39,175 nucleotides of DNA from assembly GCA_015488555.1 (NCBI GenBank), contig WFNO01000078.1, positions 1 to 39,175 of the forward strand, in the 5' to 3' direction. The notes beneath the pieces were generated by a model, which was not told where the DNA came from, did no database searches, and worked only from the letters and a program-made list of their open reading frames with translations. Position numbers and translations under genes: made by a program. Positions 28,194 through 35,483 of the stretch are shown here, one piece after another. This DNA comes from Gammaproteobacteria bacterium. Lineage in GTDB: Bacteria; Pseudomonadota; Gammaproteobacteria; SZUA-140. Position 1 is the first letter of the stretch, and each line of letters starts with the position of its first letter.

Positions 28194-29211
28194 TGATGAC
28201 GCGATTGCGCCCGGTGTGTTTGGCGTGGTAGAGGGCGCGATCCGCACGGTGCAGGAAGTCCACCGAGGAATCCTGTTCCCGGAGCCAAGCCACGCCGATG
28301 GATACGGTGATCTGATCCAGTACTTCCTGTTTGTCGCCCTGCTTTCGGGTCAGGCGCGAGGCGGCGATGCCCTTGCGCAGGGATTCAGCTACGTGCAAGG
28401 CACCGTTGATGGGCGTATGCGGGAGGATGATGCTGAATTCCTCACCCCCGTAGCGGGCGACGACGTCTTGACCTTTGACTGCCTCCCGCATCTTCTCGGC
28501 CACGTAACGCAATACCTCGTCACCCACCAAGTGGCCGAATTTGTCGTTGATGCGTTTGAAGTGATCCACATCGATCATCATCAGGCACAGAGGATCCTGC
28601 TGATCGCGGGCGGCGCGAATGCAGCGCTCCAGCATCTGGTCGAAGCCCTTGCGGTTGAGCAGTCCGGTGAGGGCGTCGATCATCAGCTCTTCGTGGATCC
28701 ATTGCAGCTCGTCGCGCAGGGAGGCCAATTCTTTGGACATGGTCTTGAGTTTTTCCTGGAGTTGGCTGTTGGTAGCCACCATGGCGGCGGTCTCGTTGCT
28801 GAGGGCATCGATGATGTGCATGAGTTTGTTTTCGTCCAGGCCATGTGAGAGGCGCTGGGCATGGCCCTGCAGCGAAGACTGGTAGTGGCCAGCGGCATCG
28901 GTGGCACCGCAGATCTCCCGACTGGATTCGTTGACCAGGCGTTGCAGCTCGGCCCGCAGGCGCTCGATCTCCTGTTCCTTGTCCGTCGCCAGATAGGTTT
29001 CGTAGAGGCGTGCGTTGGTTTCTTCATCGAAGGGCCGACCGCTGGCGAGATGGTCGTCGATGGACCGGCGCAGTGCCTTGTGTTCACCCGCCACGTATTC
29101 GTACCAGATGGCGTAATTGCGCGGGGTGGGTGGAATGCCATGCTGCATGAGCAGGGGCAGGGCCAAGCGCAGGAGTTCGGCAGCGGGCTTGCGGGGCGAG
29201 GCGGGAGGCAT
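28177..29211 (-). CDS. GGDEF-domain diguanylate cyclase
   Basis: This 344-residue cytoplasmic protein probably makes cyclic di-GMP from two GTP. The first 175 residues form a helical, coiled-coil-prone sensor/dimerisation region (EQEIERLRAELQRLV, NSQLQEKLKTMSKELASLRD). The GGDEF domain follows: DALTGLLNRKGF (179-190), the metal-binding MIDVDHFKRIND, and the active loop RYGGEEF (GGEEF at 255-259), which is a catalytically competent variant. The inhibitory I-site RxxD is KGQD (246-249), so product inhibition may be weak. There are no membrane helices. The N-terminal region resembles DgcC/SiaD-type cytoplasmic cyclases with no named sensor domain. The upstream neighbours are PP2C and kinase genes on the same strand. 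Confidence 0.93.
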   Translation of the reverse strand: MPPASPRKPAAELLRLALPLLMQHGIPPTPRNYAIWYEYVAGEHKALRRSIDDHLASGRPFDEETNARLYETYLATDKEQEIERLRAELQRLVNESSREICGATDAAGHYQSSLQGHAQRLSHGLDENKLMHIIDALSNETAAMVATNSQLQEKLKTMSKELASLRDELQWIHEELMIDALTGLLNRKGFDQMLERCIRAARDQQDPLCLMMIDVDHFKRINDKFGHLVGDEVLRYVAEKMREAVKGQDVVARYGGEEFSIILPHTPINGALHVAESLRKGIAASRLTRKQGDKQEVLDQITVSIGVAWLREQDSSVDFLHRADRALYHAKHTGRNRVINGESL

Positions 29212-29349
29212 GAATATAAGGGTCCGACCTTGAATCTACGCTGTCATCCTAACACAAAATGGCGCTTCTTGATCCCTGTCTCGAATTCCAGGCGCGTACC
29301 GATTTGCTTCGGTGGTGATTTGCTGCCTTCCTGCCCATGTTCACGTTTC

Positions 29350-30150
29350 TCAGGCTGCCCGTCGGATCAGAATGAGCGTGAGATCGTCGGGCTTGGACGG
29401 GCGCCGGCCTTCGGAGGCGGCCATGCGCCGGCGGCAGTCCTGTACCAGTCGCGCCATGGCGTCGGCCAGCGGCCCCTTGCGAATGATGGCAACGATCTCC
29501 TCCATGTGCAAGTTGTCGTAGAGGCCGTCGCTTGCCAGCAGCACGGTATCGCGCCGGGCCAAATGCAGGGGAGGACCGATCTCGATGCGCATCTCGCGAC
29601 TGCCCAGCATGTTGAGCAGGAGATGGCGTTCTTCGTGATGCATGGCTTCATTTTCGTCCAGCAGGCCGGCTTCCACGGCGTAACCCACCGGTGAATGCGG
29701 AATGGTCTGCAGCTTGATCTTGCCGCGCTGGCCGGTGACCAGGATGGCGCTGTCGCCCACGTGATAGCTGCGCAGCACGTTGTCGTTGATCTCCACGGCG
29801 GCCAGGGTGGAACCGGCCCCCAGTTCCAGAATCTTGCGATTGGCATGGTCGATGCCGTCGAGCACCGCCTCGCGGAAATTACGCGCCGGCAGATGGGTCA
29901 TGAGGGCATTTTCCAGGGCGTGAACGACGATGGCCGAGGCCTGATCGGCGTTGGCCAGGCCGCCCATGCCGTCGGCGATGGCGAAGATGCCGGCGTTGCC
30001 GTCCAGGCAGAACAAGGCGGCGGAGTCGCCATTGGCCTGTTCGTGCTCTGGAGAACGGGAACTGTAGACGGCCACTTCATAGGAACAGCAGTTATAGGTT
30101 TCCCCATAACCCTCCATGTGGCAATTGGTCAGGATTCTCTTGTGAACCAT
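29350..30150 (-). CDS. PP2C-type serine/threonine protein phosphatase
   Basis: The 266-residue product is a PPM/PP2C phosphatase that removes phosphate from Ser/Thr using two metal ions. The metal-binding motifs are complete: NGDSAALF (Asp42), FAIADGMGG (Asp60), the GDSAILV strand (132-138), LASDGLYDN (Asp208) and the terminal KPDDLTLILI (Asp255/256). There are no membrane segments. ATG 30150 is chosen; ATG 30117 is an alternative, and an upstream TTG at 30264 is excluded because it lies in the -35 box of a promoter-like sequence. The gene follows the kinase gene by about 140 nt on the same strand, the usual pairing of an antagonistic kinase and phosphatase. Confidence 0.92.
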   Translation of the reverse strand: MVHKRILTNCHMEGYGETYNCCSYEVAVYSSRSPEHEQANGDSAALFCLDGNAGIFAIADGMGGLANADQASAIVVHALENALMTHLPARNFREAVLDGIDHANRKILELGAGSTLAAVEINDNVLRSYHVGDSAILVTGQRGKIKLQTIPHSPVGYAVEAGLLDENEAMHHEERHLLLNMLGSREMRIEIGPPLHLARRDTVLLASDGLYDNLHMEEIVAIIRKGPLADAMARLVQDCRRRMAASEGRRPSKPDDLTLILIRRAA

Positions 30151-30233
30151 GCAAATGGAAAAAACTGTCGATGAATTCAGTGTCGCCGCATCCTTTACCG
30201 GGATCCACGGCGGGGGCGTTTCGGGGGCTTGCC

Positions 30234-30264
30234 ATGATACCGCATCTGCCGGCGGATATGTCAA
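30234..30264 (-). promoter_or_regulatory. Candidate promoter of the PP2C gene
   Basis: Reading the minus strand, consensus TTGACA (30264-30259) is followed after 19 nt by TATCAT (30239-30234), five of six matches. The spacing is longer than the ideal 17. It starts 26 nt after the kinase stop codon, so the phosphatase and downstream cyclase could be expressed separately from the kinase. Confidence 0.5.
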
Positions 30265-30289
30265 TCGATGGAGAGTGATGGTAAGGCAG

Positions 30290-31069
30290 TTATTCCCATT
30301 GCATGGTTTCCAGATAGCCTTTCAATTGTCCGGCGGAACGGAATTTCTTCAGGATGGAAGTGCGTTTGAGGCCGCAGATGATGGCCTTGATCTCCGGCGG
30401 ATGTTTGGCGTAATGCTTGCGGCCGCCGATGGCATCGTAAAAGATGCGGATGAGATCGCATACGTCCTGATGGATGTTGTCTTTCTTGGGCGTGCCCCAA
30501 TGGAACATGTCCAGCAACTTGACGTTGAAGCCCAGGCCGAAGCGCTTGATGATGATGTTGTCGGTGTGCAGGTCGCCATGATATTCGCGCATGCGATGGA
30601 TGGCCTCGATGCCGCTGGCCAGGGCATGAAGCAGGTGCAGGCCCTGGAAGGGGCTGAGCCGCCCGCCCGGCTGCCGGGCGAGGAACTCGCTGAGCAATTC
30701 TCCTTCCACGTATTCGGAGACGAGAAAGGTGATGGGGAAGCCGCGGTAGGTGATGGTCTCCTGCGTGATGTACTGGATGAGAATGGGGCAATGACTGAGC
30801 CGGTGCAGTTTCCGGGCGTAATAGATACACGCCTTGTTGCCGATGTTGCGTTCCGGATAGAAGAACTTGGCCGCCCGTTCGATACCGGTGATATTCTCCC
30901 GCACCAGGAACACCTCGCCCTCCCAGCCGGCGCCCAGTTTGGTGATGACCTCGTATTTACCCGCGAGGATGCGTCCCGGATGGAGTTCGAAGCAATCGAT
31001 GGTGGTGGTTTTCGATTTTGCCCCCATGTCGCGCCCGCACTGTAGTTGCGCCTGCACTGTGCGCACCAT
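30290..31069 (-). CDS. Eukaryotic-like protein kinase with variant catalytic motifs
   Basis: The 259-residue cytoplasmic protein has a protein-kinase fold: glycine-rich loop LGAGWEGEVFLV (45-56), the ATP lysine in RAAKFFYP (Lys68), hinge SEYVEGELL, catalytic loop YHGDLHTDNIII (163-174) and metal-binding LLDMFHWG (185-192). The usual HRD is HGD and DFG is DMF; HGDLHxxN is also seen in RIO/ABC1- and aminoglycoside-kinase-like families, so the substrate might be protein or a small molecule. The pairing with a PP2C phosphatase favours protein. There is no sensor, PASTA or membrane domain. Start ATG 31069 is uncertain; ATG 31027 (MGAKSKTTTID) is an alternative. A promoter-like extended -10 lies 90 nt upstream. 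Confidence 0.85.
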   Translation of the reverse strand: MVRTVQAQLQCGRDMGAKSKTTTIDCFELHPGRILAGKYEVITKLGAGWEGEVFLVRENITGIERAAKFFYPERNIGNKACIYYARKLHRLSHCPILIQYITQETITYRGFPITFLVSEYVEGELLSEFLARQPGGRLSPFQGLHLLHALASGIEAIHRMREYHGDLHTDNIIIKRFGLGFNVKLLDMFHWGTPKKDNIHQDVCDLIRIFYDAIGGRKHYAKHPPEIKAIICGLKRTSILKKFRSAGQLKGYLETMQWE

Positions 31070-31159
31070 TGGACCGCCGCGCCTGTCCGCTGGACGGGGT
31101 GCAGGAATGTGCTGCGCCTGCCCTGGCCGGCCGAAGGTCCCTGGACGAATAGTGGGGTT

Positions 31160-31168
31160 ATTCTAGCA
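31160..31168 (-). promoter_or_regulatory. Extended -10 element upstream of the kinase gene
   Basis: On the minus strand TGC-TAGAAT (31168-31160) is an extended -10 motif with five of six core matches, in an A/T-rich patch within GC-rich DNA. No clear -35 box is seen, which extended -10 promoters can do without. Transcription would start near 31153, about 85 nt before the kinase start, and after the stop of the acidic protein gene (31192). Confidence 0.4.
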
Positions 31169-31191
31169 AAAACCCTGCCGTTTCGTGGAAT

Positions 31192-31632
31192 TCAGTCCAG
31201 TTCCTCGTCCAGGTCTTCCACCGACTGCAGGTCGGGGTCCAGGTCCAGGAGTTCCTCGTCCAGCTCGGTGACGGCGGCTTCCGGGTCTTCTGCGGGAAGG
31301 GCTTCGGCGGTTTCTGCTTCTTCCGCCGCTGCCGCGGCGGGCGCAGCAGGTCGTTCGGGGACGTCGATGCGCGGCGTGGTCTTGGGCTGGAAATGTCGCC
31401 GGGCCTTGGTGAAGGCGTCCTTGAGTTCTTCGTAGAGGGCTTGTTCTTCAGGCCGGAAATCGCGCATCTTGGTTTCCACGATGTCGCGCCGGTATTCGAC
31501 GAATTCGCCACGCGCCAGGTTGAACAACCAGACGGTGTCCGGCTTGCCGGTGGTGAGCCGCGGATCGAGCGCCACCGCCGTGCTTTTCTTGCCAGCCTCC
31601 AGATAGGCGAAAATGACAGAATCTTCAGCCAT
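31192..31632 (-). CDS. Hypothetical protein with strongly acidic C-terminal tail
   Basis: This 146-residue product has no family I recognise. Residues 1-85 look folded (MAEDSVIFAYLEAGKKST, VWLFNLARGEFVEYRRDIVETKM). Residues 90-146 are low-complexity, rich in Ala, Pro and Glu, ending in two copies of an LDEEL motif (TELDEELLDLD and EDLDEELD). The tail lacks Ser/Thr except for a few positions (TAEAL, TELDEE, QSVED), which sit in casein-kinase-like acidic contexts. It is the first gene of the minus-strand signalling cluster, 120 nt ahead of the kinase gene. ATG 31632 has no strong ribosome-binding site. An interaction partner or substrate of the kinase is one possibility (inference). Confidence 0.65.
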   Translation of the reverse strand: MAEDSVIFAYLEAGKKSTAVALDPRLTTGKPDTVWLFNLARGEFVEYRRDIVETKMRDFRPEEQALYEELKDAFTKARRHFQPKTTPRIDVPERPAAPAAAAAEEAETAEALPAEDPEAAVTELDEELLDLDPDLQSVEDLDEELD

Positions 31633-32419
31633 GATCGCAGCCCGTGCTTCGGTTCTCCGTGCGGGTATCCCCTAGCGGTAACCCGGACACGCCACTCGAT
31701 ATTATGGGCAGACTGCATGCAGCGGCCCGAAATGCGGGTCTTGTCGGCCGCCCGGTGGCGCGGTCCATGAGTATGTCGGCGATTGGGTCCCAGAGCTTTA
31801 CTGCTGGTATCGTGGCCGATGGACAGTTCATTGCAGAACAGTCCTTTCCTTTCCTGATTCCGTTCTGATTCCCATTGTGGGAGAGAGGAGCAGACGCGGG
31901 CCCTACCCAGCCACAGGACACTGCCACTACCTGTTTGGGAAGACCTACGCGTCTGTGTCCAGCGCGGCGTGAGGGGTGGGCATCTCCGGTATCTGTACGA
32001 ATGCCCACGTGCTTCAGTACTGGTCTGGACGCCCACATTAGCGTTGCGTCATACGGCTTCCCTTCTTTCAGCATGACGTTCCGTTGCATGGCACGTCTCC
32101 AAGTGATCTCGGGTGACCGCAGGAACAGTGCTTCGTTGCCGCCATTGATACTCCAGCGGGAGCAGATTTGCAAGACTGAGTGGCCAAGTCGGATGGCCAG
32201 CTCCGCAGGAGCGGGAAGGGGTTGGGAGTTCGTGTCGCGTGCCGGGTTACCGCACATTCAGCGCCCGTCCACAGGTGCCCGCAGGGCAGTGCCTGATTCG
32301 GTGATCGAGGTGCCTGGAATGCTTTACAGAAGTGGCAGGGAATTGAAGCCCATTGGGGGCTGAGCCTGTCCGTCCGGGCTGTGTTACACTGGCTCATGGG
32401 TAACTTACGCGATGTCTCG
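31633..32419. other. Gene-poor stretch between the divergent clusters
   Basis: No gene is supported in about 790 bases. Two open frames exist (minus 31625-32257, plus 31875-32363), but their translations have no family motif and a high share of Arg, Ser, Pro and Trp without structure, and neither has a convincing ribosome-binding site. A minus-strand segment near 32040-32090 (reading VMLKEGKPYDATL) faintly resembles the C-terminus of some transposases, so this may be decayed mobile DNA. Local GC is lower than in the flanking genes. It may also carry the promoters of the two divergent clusters; TACACT at 32385-32390 is a possible -10 box for the Nudix gene. Confidence 0.45.
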
Positions 32420-32950
32420 ATGTCCCGACCGCGCACGCCCTTACTGGCCGTCGATCTCGTCATTCGCTTGCCCGAAGCAGGCGGGCATCGGGTGGTGCTC
32501 ATCGAACGCCGCAATCCCCCGCCGGGCTGGGCGCTGCCCGGTGGTTTCGTGGATCTGGGAGAGACCACCCAGGAAGCGGCGGTGCGTGAGGCACGGGAAG
32601 AGACCGCCTTGCAAGTGCGCCTGGTGTGCCTGTTGGGCTGTTATTCCGATCCGTCGCGCGACCCCCGCGGCCATACCGCCAGTGTGGTCTATGTGGCCGA
32701 CGGCCGGGGGCGGCTGCAGGGCCGGGACGATGCGCGCCAGGCGCGCATCGTGGAACTCTCTGCCCTGGGACTGGGATCGGGGCCCGGCATGAGCGGGGCG
32801 AGAACAGGTGGAGCCGCGTCAATCGAAGAACGATGGGCATTGGCCTTCGACCACCGCCGCATCCTGGAGGACTATCTCGTCTTCCTGGAGACCGGCACGG
32901 CCCCGCAATGGCGATTCTCGGGGCAGCGGGAGCGTGAATACCCCTCATGA
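32420..32950 (+). CDS. Nudix hydrolase
   Basis: Nudix enzymes cleave nucleoside diphosphates linked to another group. The 176-residue product carries the Nudix box GGFVDLGETTQEAAVREARE-ET (residues 41-62), with the catalytic REAREE intact; the Gly that normally follows is Ala63. The preceding NPPPGWALPGG and following LGCYSDPSRDPRGHTASVVY are typical of the ADP-ribose-pyrophosphatase/YjhB-like group. The C-terminal half (WALAFDHRRILEDYLVFLE) is alpha-helical. ATG 32420 (MSRPRTPLLAVD) matches homologues; ATG 32396 is an alternative that would begin only 6 nt after the possible -10 box. trhP follows 64 nt later. Confidence 0.9.
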   Translation: MSRPRTPLLAVDLVIRLPEAGGHRVVLIERRNPPPGWALPGGFVDLGETTQEAAVREAREETALQVRLVCLLGCYSDPSRDPRGHTASVVYVADGRGRLQGRDDARQARIVELSALGLGSGPGMSGARTGGAASIEERWALAFDHRRILEDYLVFLETGTAPQWRFSGQREREYPS

Positions 32951-33014
32951 TTTGCATATGATCTATGCGGCGAATCCGCCTGCACGGAACCAAAGCGAAA
33001 CCCTGAACGAGGCC

Positions 33015-34460
33015 ATGAACGAAATCCCGAACAAAACCCTGCAGGACAGCGGTGAACGGGATTCCTGCGCGCCGCAGGAAAGGCCGTTGGGGCCCGAGCT
33101 GCTGGCGCCGGCGGGTACCCTCAAGAGCCTGCGTTTCGCCCTGGCCTACGGGGCTGATGCCGTCTATGCCGGCATGCCCCGCTACAGCCTGCGCGTGCGC
33201 AACAACGATTTTCACCGCCTGGAGACCCTGGCCCAGGGCATTGAAGAGACCCACCTCCAGGGGCGCCGCTTCTACCTGGCCTGCAATGTCCTGCCGCACG
33301 ACCGCAAGGTCGAGACCTTTCTCGCTGATCTCGCCCCGGTGGTGGCGCTGGGACCGGATGCCCTCATCATGGCCGACCCTGGTCTTATCCTCCTGGTACG
33401 GGAGCAGTGGCCTGAACTGCCCGTACATCTGTCGGTGCAGGCCAACACCATGAACCATGCCAGCGTGCGCTTCTGGCAGAGGCAGGGCATCCGGCGCGTG
33501 ATCCTGTCCCGGGAGCTGTCCCTGGAGGAGGTGGCTCAGATCCGCCGCCGCTGCCCGGAGGTGGAGTTGGAAGTGTTCGTGCACGGCGCCCTGTGCATCG
33601 CCTATTCGGGCCGCTGCCTGTTGTCCGGCTATTTCAATCATCGCGATCCCAATCAGGGCACGTGTACCAATGCCTGCCGCTGGAACTACAACCTGTATCC
33701 CGCCACCCCTGACGAGAGCGGTGAGGTGGTGCCCGAGCCGGTGCCGGTGTCCGCGCCGTTCCTGCTGGAGGAGGCCACTCGTCCCGGCGAGTTCATGCCC
33801 GTGGAAGAGGACGAGCATGGCACCTATATCCTCAATTCCCGTGACCTGCGCGCGGTGGAGTTCGTGGAGCAGCTGGTGGCCATGGGGGTGGACTGCCTGA
33901 AGATCGAGGGACGTACCAAGTCCCATTATTACGTGGCGCGCACCGTGCAAGTGTACCGGCGTGCCATCGACGACGCCCTGGCCGGCCGGCCCTTCGACCC
34001 GGGACTCCTGGCCCAGCTGGAAACGCTGGCCCATCGAGGCTATACCAGCGGATTCTTCCAGCGCCATCCTCCGCAGGCGCACCAGAACTATCGCAGCGGC
34101 TGCTCCGAGATCGGCAGCCAGCGCTTCGTCGGCGAGCTGCGCAGTGGTGTGGACGCGCGCGGCATGGTGGAAGTGGAAGTGAAGAACAAGTTTGCCGTGG
34201 GCGATGTGCTGGAATTGATGACACCCCGGGGCAACCACCGCTTCGTGCTCCGGGCCATGGAGGACCTGCGGGGCTGGGCGCAGCGGGAGGCGCCGGGCAG
34301 TGGCCATCGAGTGCGCATCCCCCTGGAAATGACTGAAGAGATGGCTGGGAGGATGGTTGGGCAGGCGGGCGCATGGTCGGAAGAGGATTGGCGCATGGGT
34401 TTGCTGGTGCGGGTGACGGAGGCACCCGCGCGATGGCAGGTGAAAGCGGCCTCTTCGTGA
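33015..34460 (+). CDS. trhP: tRNA hydroxylation protein TrhP (U32 peptidase family)
   Basis: TrhP (YegQ) takes part in prephenate-dependent 5-hydroxylation of the wobble uridine U34 in certain tRNAs. The family hallmarks are ELLAPAGTLKSLRFALAYGA, the DAVYAGMPRYSLR segment, and the four-cysteine cluster region CIAYSGRCLLSGYFNHRD followed by GTCTNACRWNY, which is typical of a Fe-S-binding U32 protein. LKIEGRTKSHYYVA and YTSGFF also fit. ATG 33015 gives 481 residues and has GAACGAGG at 5 nt; ATG 32958 would add 19 residues without a ribosome-binding site. It lies between Nudix and sulfotransferase genes on one strand. The ten-nucleotide gap to the next gene indicates co-transcription. Confidence 0.93.
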   Translation: MNEIPNKTLQDSGERDSCAPQERPLGPELLAPAGTLKSLRFALAYGADAVYAGMPRYSLRVRNNDFHRLETLAQGIEETHLQGRRFYLACNVLPHDRKVETFLADLAPVVALGPDALIMADPGLILLVREQWPELPVHLSVQANTMNHASVRFWQRQGIRRVILSRELSLEEVAQIRRRCPEVELEVFVHGALCIAYSGRCLLSGYFNHRDPNQGTCTNACRWNYNLYPATPDESGEVVPEPVPVSAPFLLEEATRPGEFMPVEEDEHGTYILNSRDLRAVEFVEQLVAMGVDCLKIEGRTKSHYYVARTVQVYRRAIDDALAGRPFDPGLLAQLETLAHRGYTSGFFQRHPPQAHQNYRSGCSEIGSQRFVGELRSGVDARGMVEVEVKNKFAVGDVLELMTPRGNHRFVLRAMEDLRGWAQREAPGSGHRVRIPLEMTEEMAGRMVGQAGAWSEEDWRMGLLVRVTEAPARWQVKAASS

Positions 34461-34470
34461 GCGGGATGCC

Positions 34471-35391
34471 ATGAGCGATACAAACGATTCGGTTGCGGGC
34501 GGAAGGGCGCCCGATCCGAAGGGGGCGCCGGATGCGGAGGGGGCGCTGGATCCGCGCTGGGGACAGCCCAGCCCCTTGCACGATCCGCGCATCCTGGCCC
34601 ATTTCCGCGGCCGGCCCAGCGACGTGCTCATCACCACGGCGCCCAAGGCGGGCACCACCTGGATGCAACAGATCCTCCATCAATTGCGCAGCGGTGGTGA
34701 TCCCCATTTTCGTTCCATCTACGAAGTGGTGCCCTGGCTGGAGCGGCCGCGCCGGGACAAGGACTGGCGGGCGGTGCTGGAAGAGTACGAGACCTTGCCG
34801 GAGCCGCGCATCTTCAAGACGCATTGCACCTACCCGCAGACCCCGGACAGCGACCGCGTGCGCATCGTACTCAGCTCGCGGGACCCGCGCGACTGCTGCG
34901 TCAGTTTCTATCACCACCTGCAGGCCATGACCCCGCAGGCGCGGCGCCGCAGCGGCATCCCGGAACCGCGTTCCTTCGACGAATATTTCGAACGCTGGCT
35001 GGCCTTCGGGGCCTGGTTTCGCAACGTGCAGAGCTGGTGGCCTCACATCGAGGACGACAACGTGTTGTGGTTGCGCTACGAAAACATGAAACGAGATCTG
35101 GCAGGTACCCTGGAGCGCATCAGCAGTTTTCTCGGCTGGCCGCTGCCGGCCGCGCGGCGGGAAAAGATCCTGGAATATTGCTCCTTCGAGTGGATGAAGG
35201 CCCATGCCGACCGCTTCACCCGTTTCCCCGAGGACGAGGCCCCCAGTTTCCGCCCCGGCGGCTTTATTCGCAAAGGGGAGGTGGGCGATTACCGCAATCT
35301 GCTCACGCCCGAGCAGGAGGCCCGGATCCTGGAGAAGGCGCGCGCCATGCTGCCGCCCGACTGCCTGGCGTTTCTGGGGCTGCCAGCCTGA
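34471..35391 (+). CDS. PAPS-dependent sulfotransferase (Sulfotransfer_1)
   Basis: The 306-residue cytoplasmic protein transfers sulfate from 3'-phosphoadenylyl sulfate (PAPS) to an unknown acceptor. It has the 5'-phosphosulfate loop ITTAPKAGTTWMQ (Lys59), the catalytic-base motif FKTHCTYPQ (His118, KTH of cytosolic sulfotransferases), the 3'-phosphate loop VLSSRDPRDCCVSFYHH (135-148) and the C-terminal FIRKGEVGDYRNLLT (RKGxxGD, 257-263). The layout is that of animal SULT enzymes, a type seen only in some bacteria. The N-terminal 30 residues are low-complexity, encoded by an 18-bp repeat. ATG 34471 has GGGA upstream and is 10 nt from trhP. The acceptor is not deducible. Confidence 0.9.
   Translation: MSDTNDSVAGGRAPDPKGAPDAEGALDPRWGQPSPLHDPRILAHFRGRPSDVLITTAPKAGTTWMQQILHQLRSGGDPHFRSIYEVVPWLERPRRDKDWRAVLEEYETLPEPRIFKTHCTYPQTPDSDRVRIVLSSRDPRDCCVSFYHHLQAMTPQARRRSGIPEPRSFDEYFERWLAFGAWFRNVQSWWPHIEDDNVLWLRYENMKRDLAGTLERISSFLGWPLPAARREKILEYCSFEWMKAHADRFTRFPEDEAPSFRPGGFIRKGEVGDYRNLLTPEQEARILEKARAMLPPDCLAFLGLPA
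34507..34560 (+). repeat. 18-bp imperfect tandem repeat, three copies, inside the sulfotransferase gene
   Basis: Units 34507-34524 (GCGCCCGATCCGAAGGGG), 34525-34542 (GCGCCGGATGCGGAGGGG) and 34543-34560 (GCGCTGGATCCGCGCTGG) encode APDPKG, APDAEG and ALDPRW. It is a six-residue in-frame repeat in the disordered N-terminus, before the sulfotransferase domain, and could vary in copy number by slippage. Confidence 0.85.
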
Positions 35392-35404
35392 ACCGTGGCC
35401 AGAG

Positions 35405-35420
35405 CGCAGCGAAAGCTGCG
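35405..35420 (+). other. GAAA-tetraloop stem-loop after the sulfotransferase gene
   Basis: CGCAGC-GAAA-GCTGCG forms a perfect 6-bp stem closed by a GNRA loop, 14 nt after the sulfotransferase stop. There is no T-run, so it is not a classic terminator; it may stabilise the upstream mRNA end. Confidence 0.5.
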
Positions 35421-35483
35421 GTGCTTGCAACGCCGCGGACTTGCGAGTAAAACGGTGCCACGAGGCACGGGCGGGTATCCATC

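Noticed and set aside
31625-32257. 210-codon minus-strand frame in the gene-poor interval
   Set aside because: Faint transposase-like wording in one segment only; no start signal, no catalytic motifs. Kept as part of the described non-coding interval.
32499-34658. 719-codon open frame on the minus strand
   Set aside because: It is antisense to the Nudix and trhP genes, which have clear family motifs. Its translation has no domain and is rich in His, Gln and Arg, as expected of a GC-rich shadow frame.
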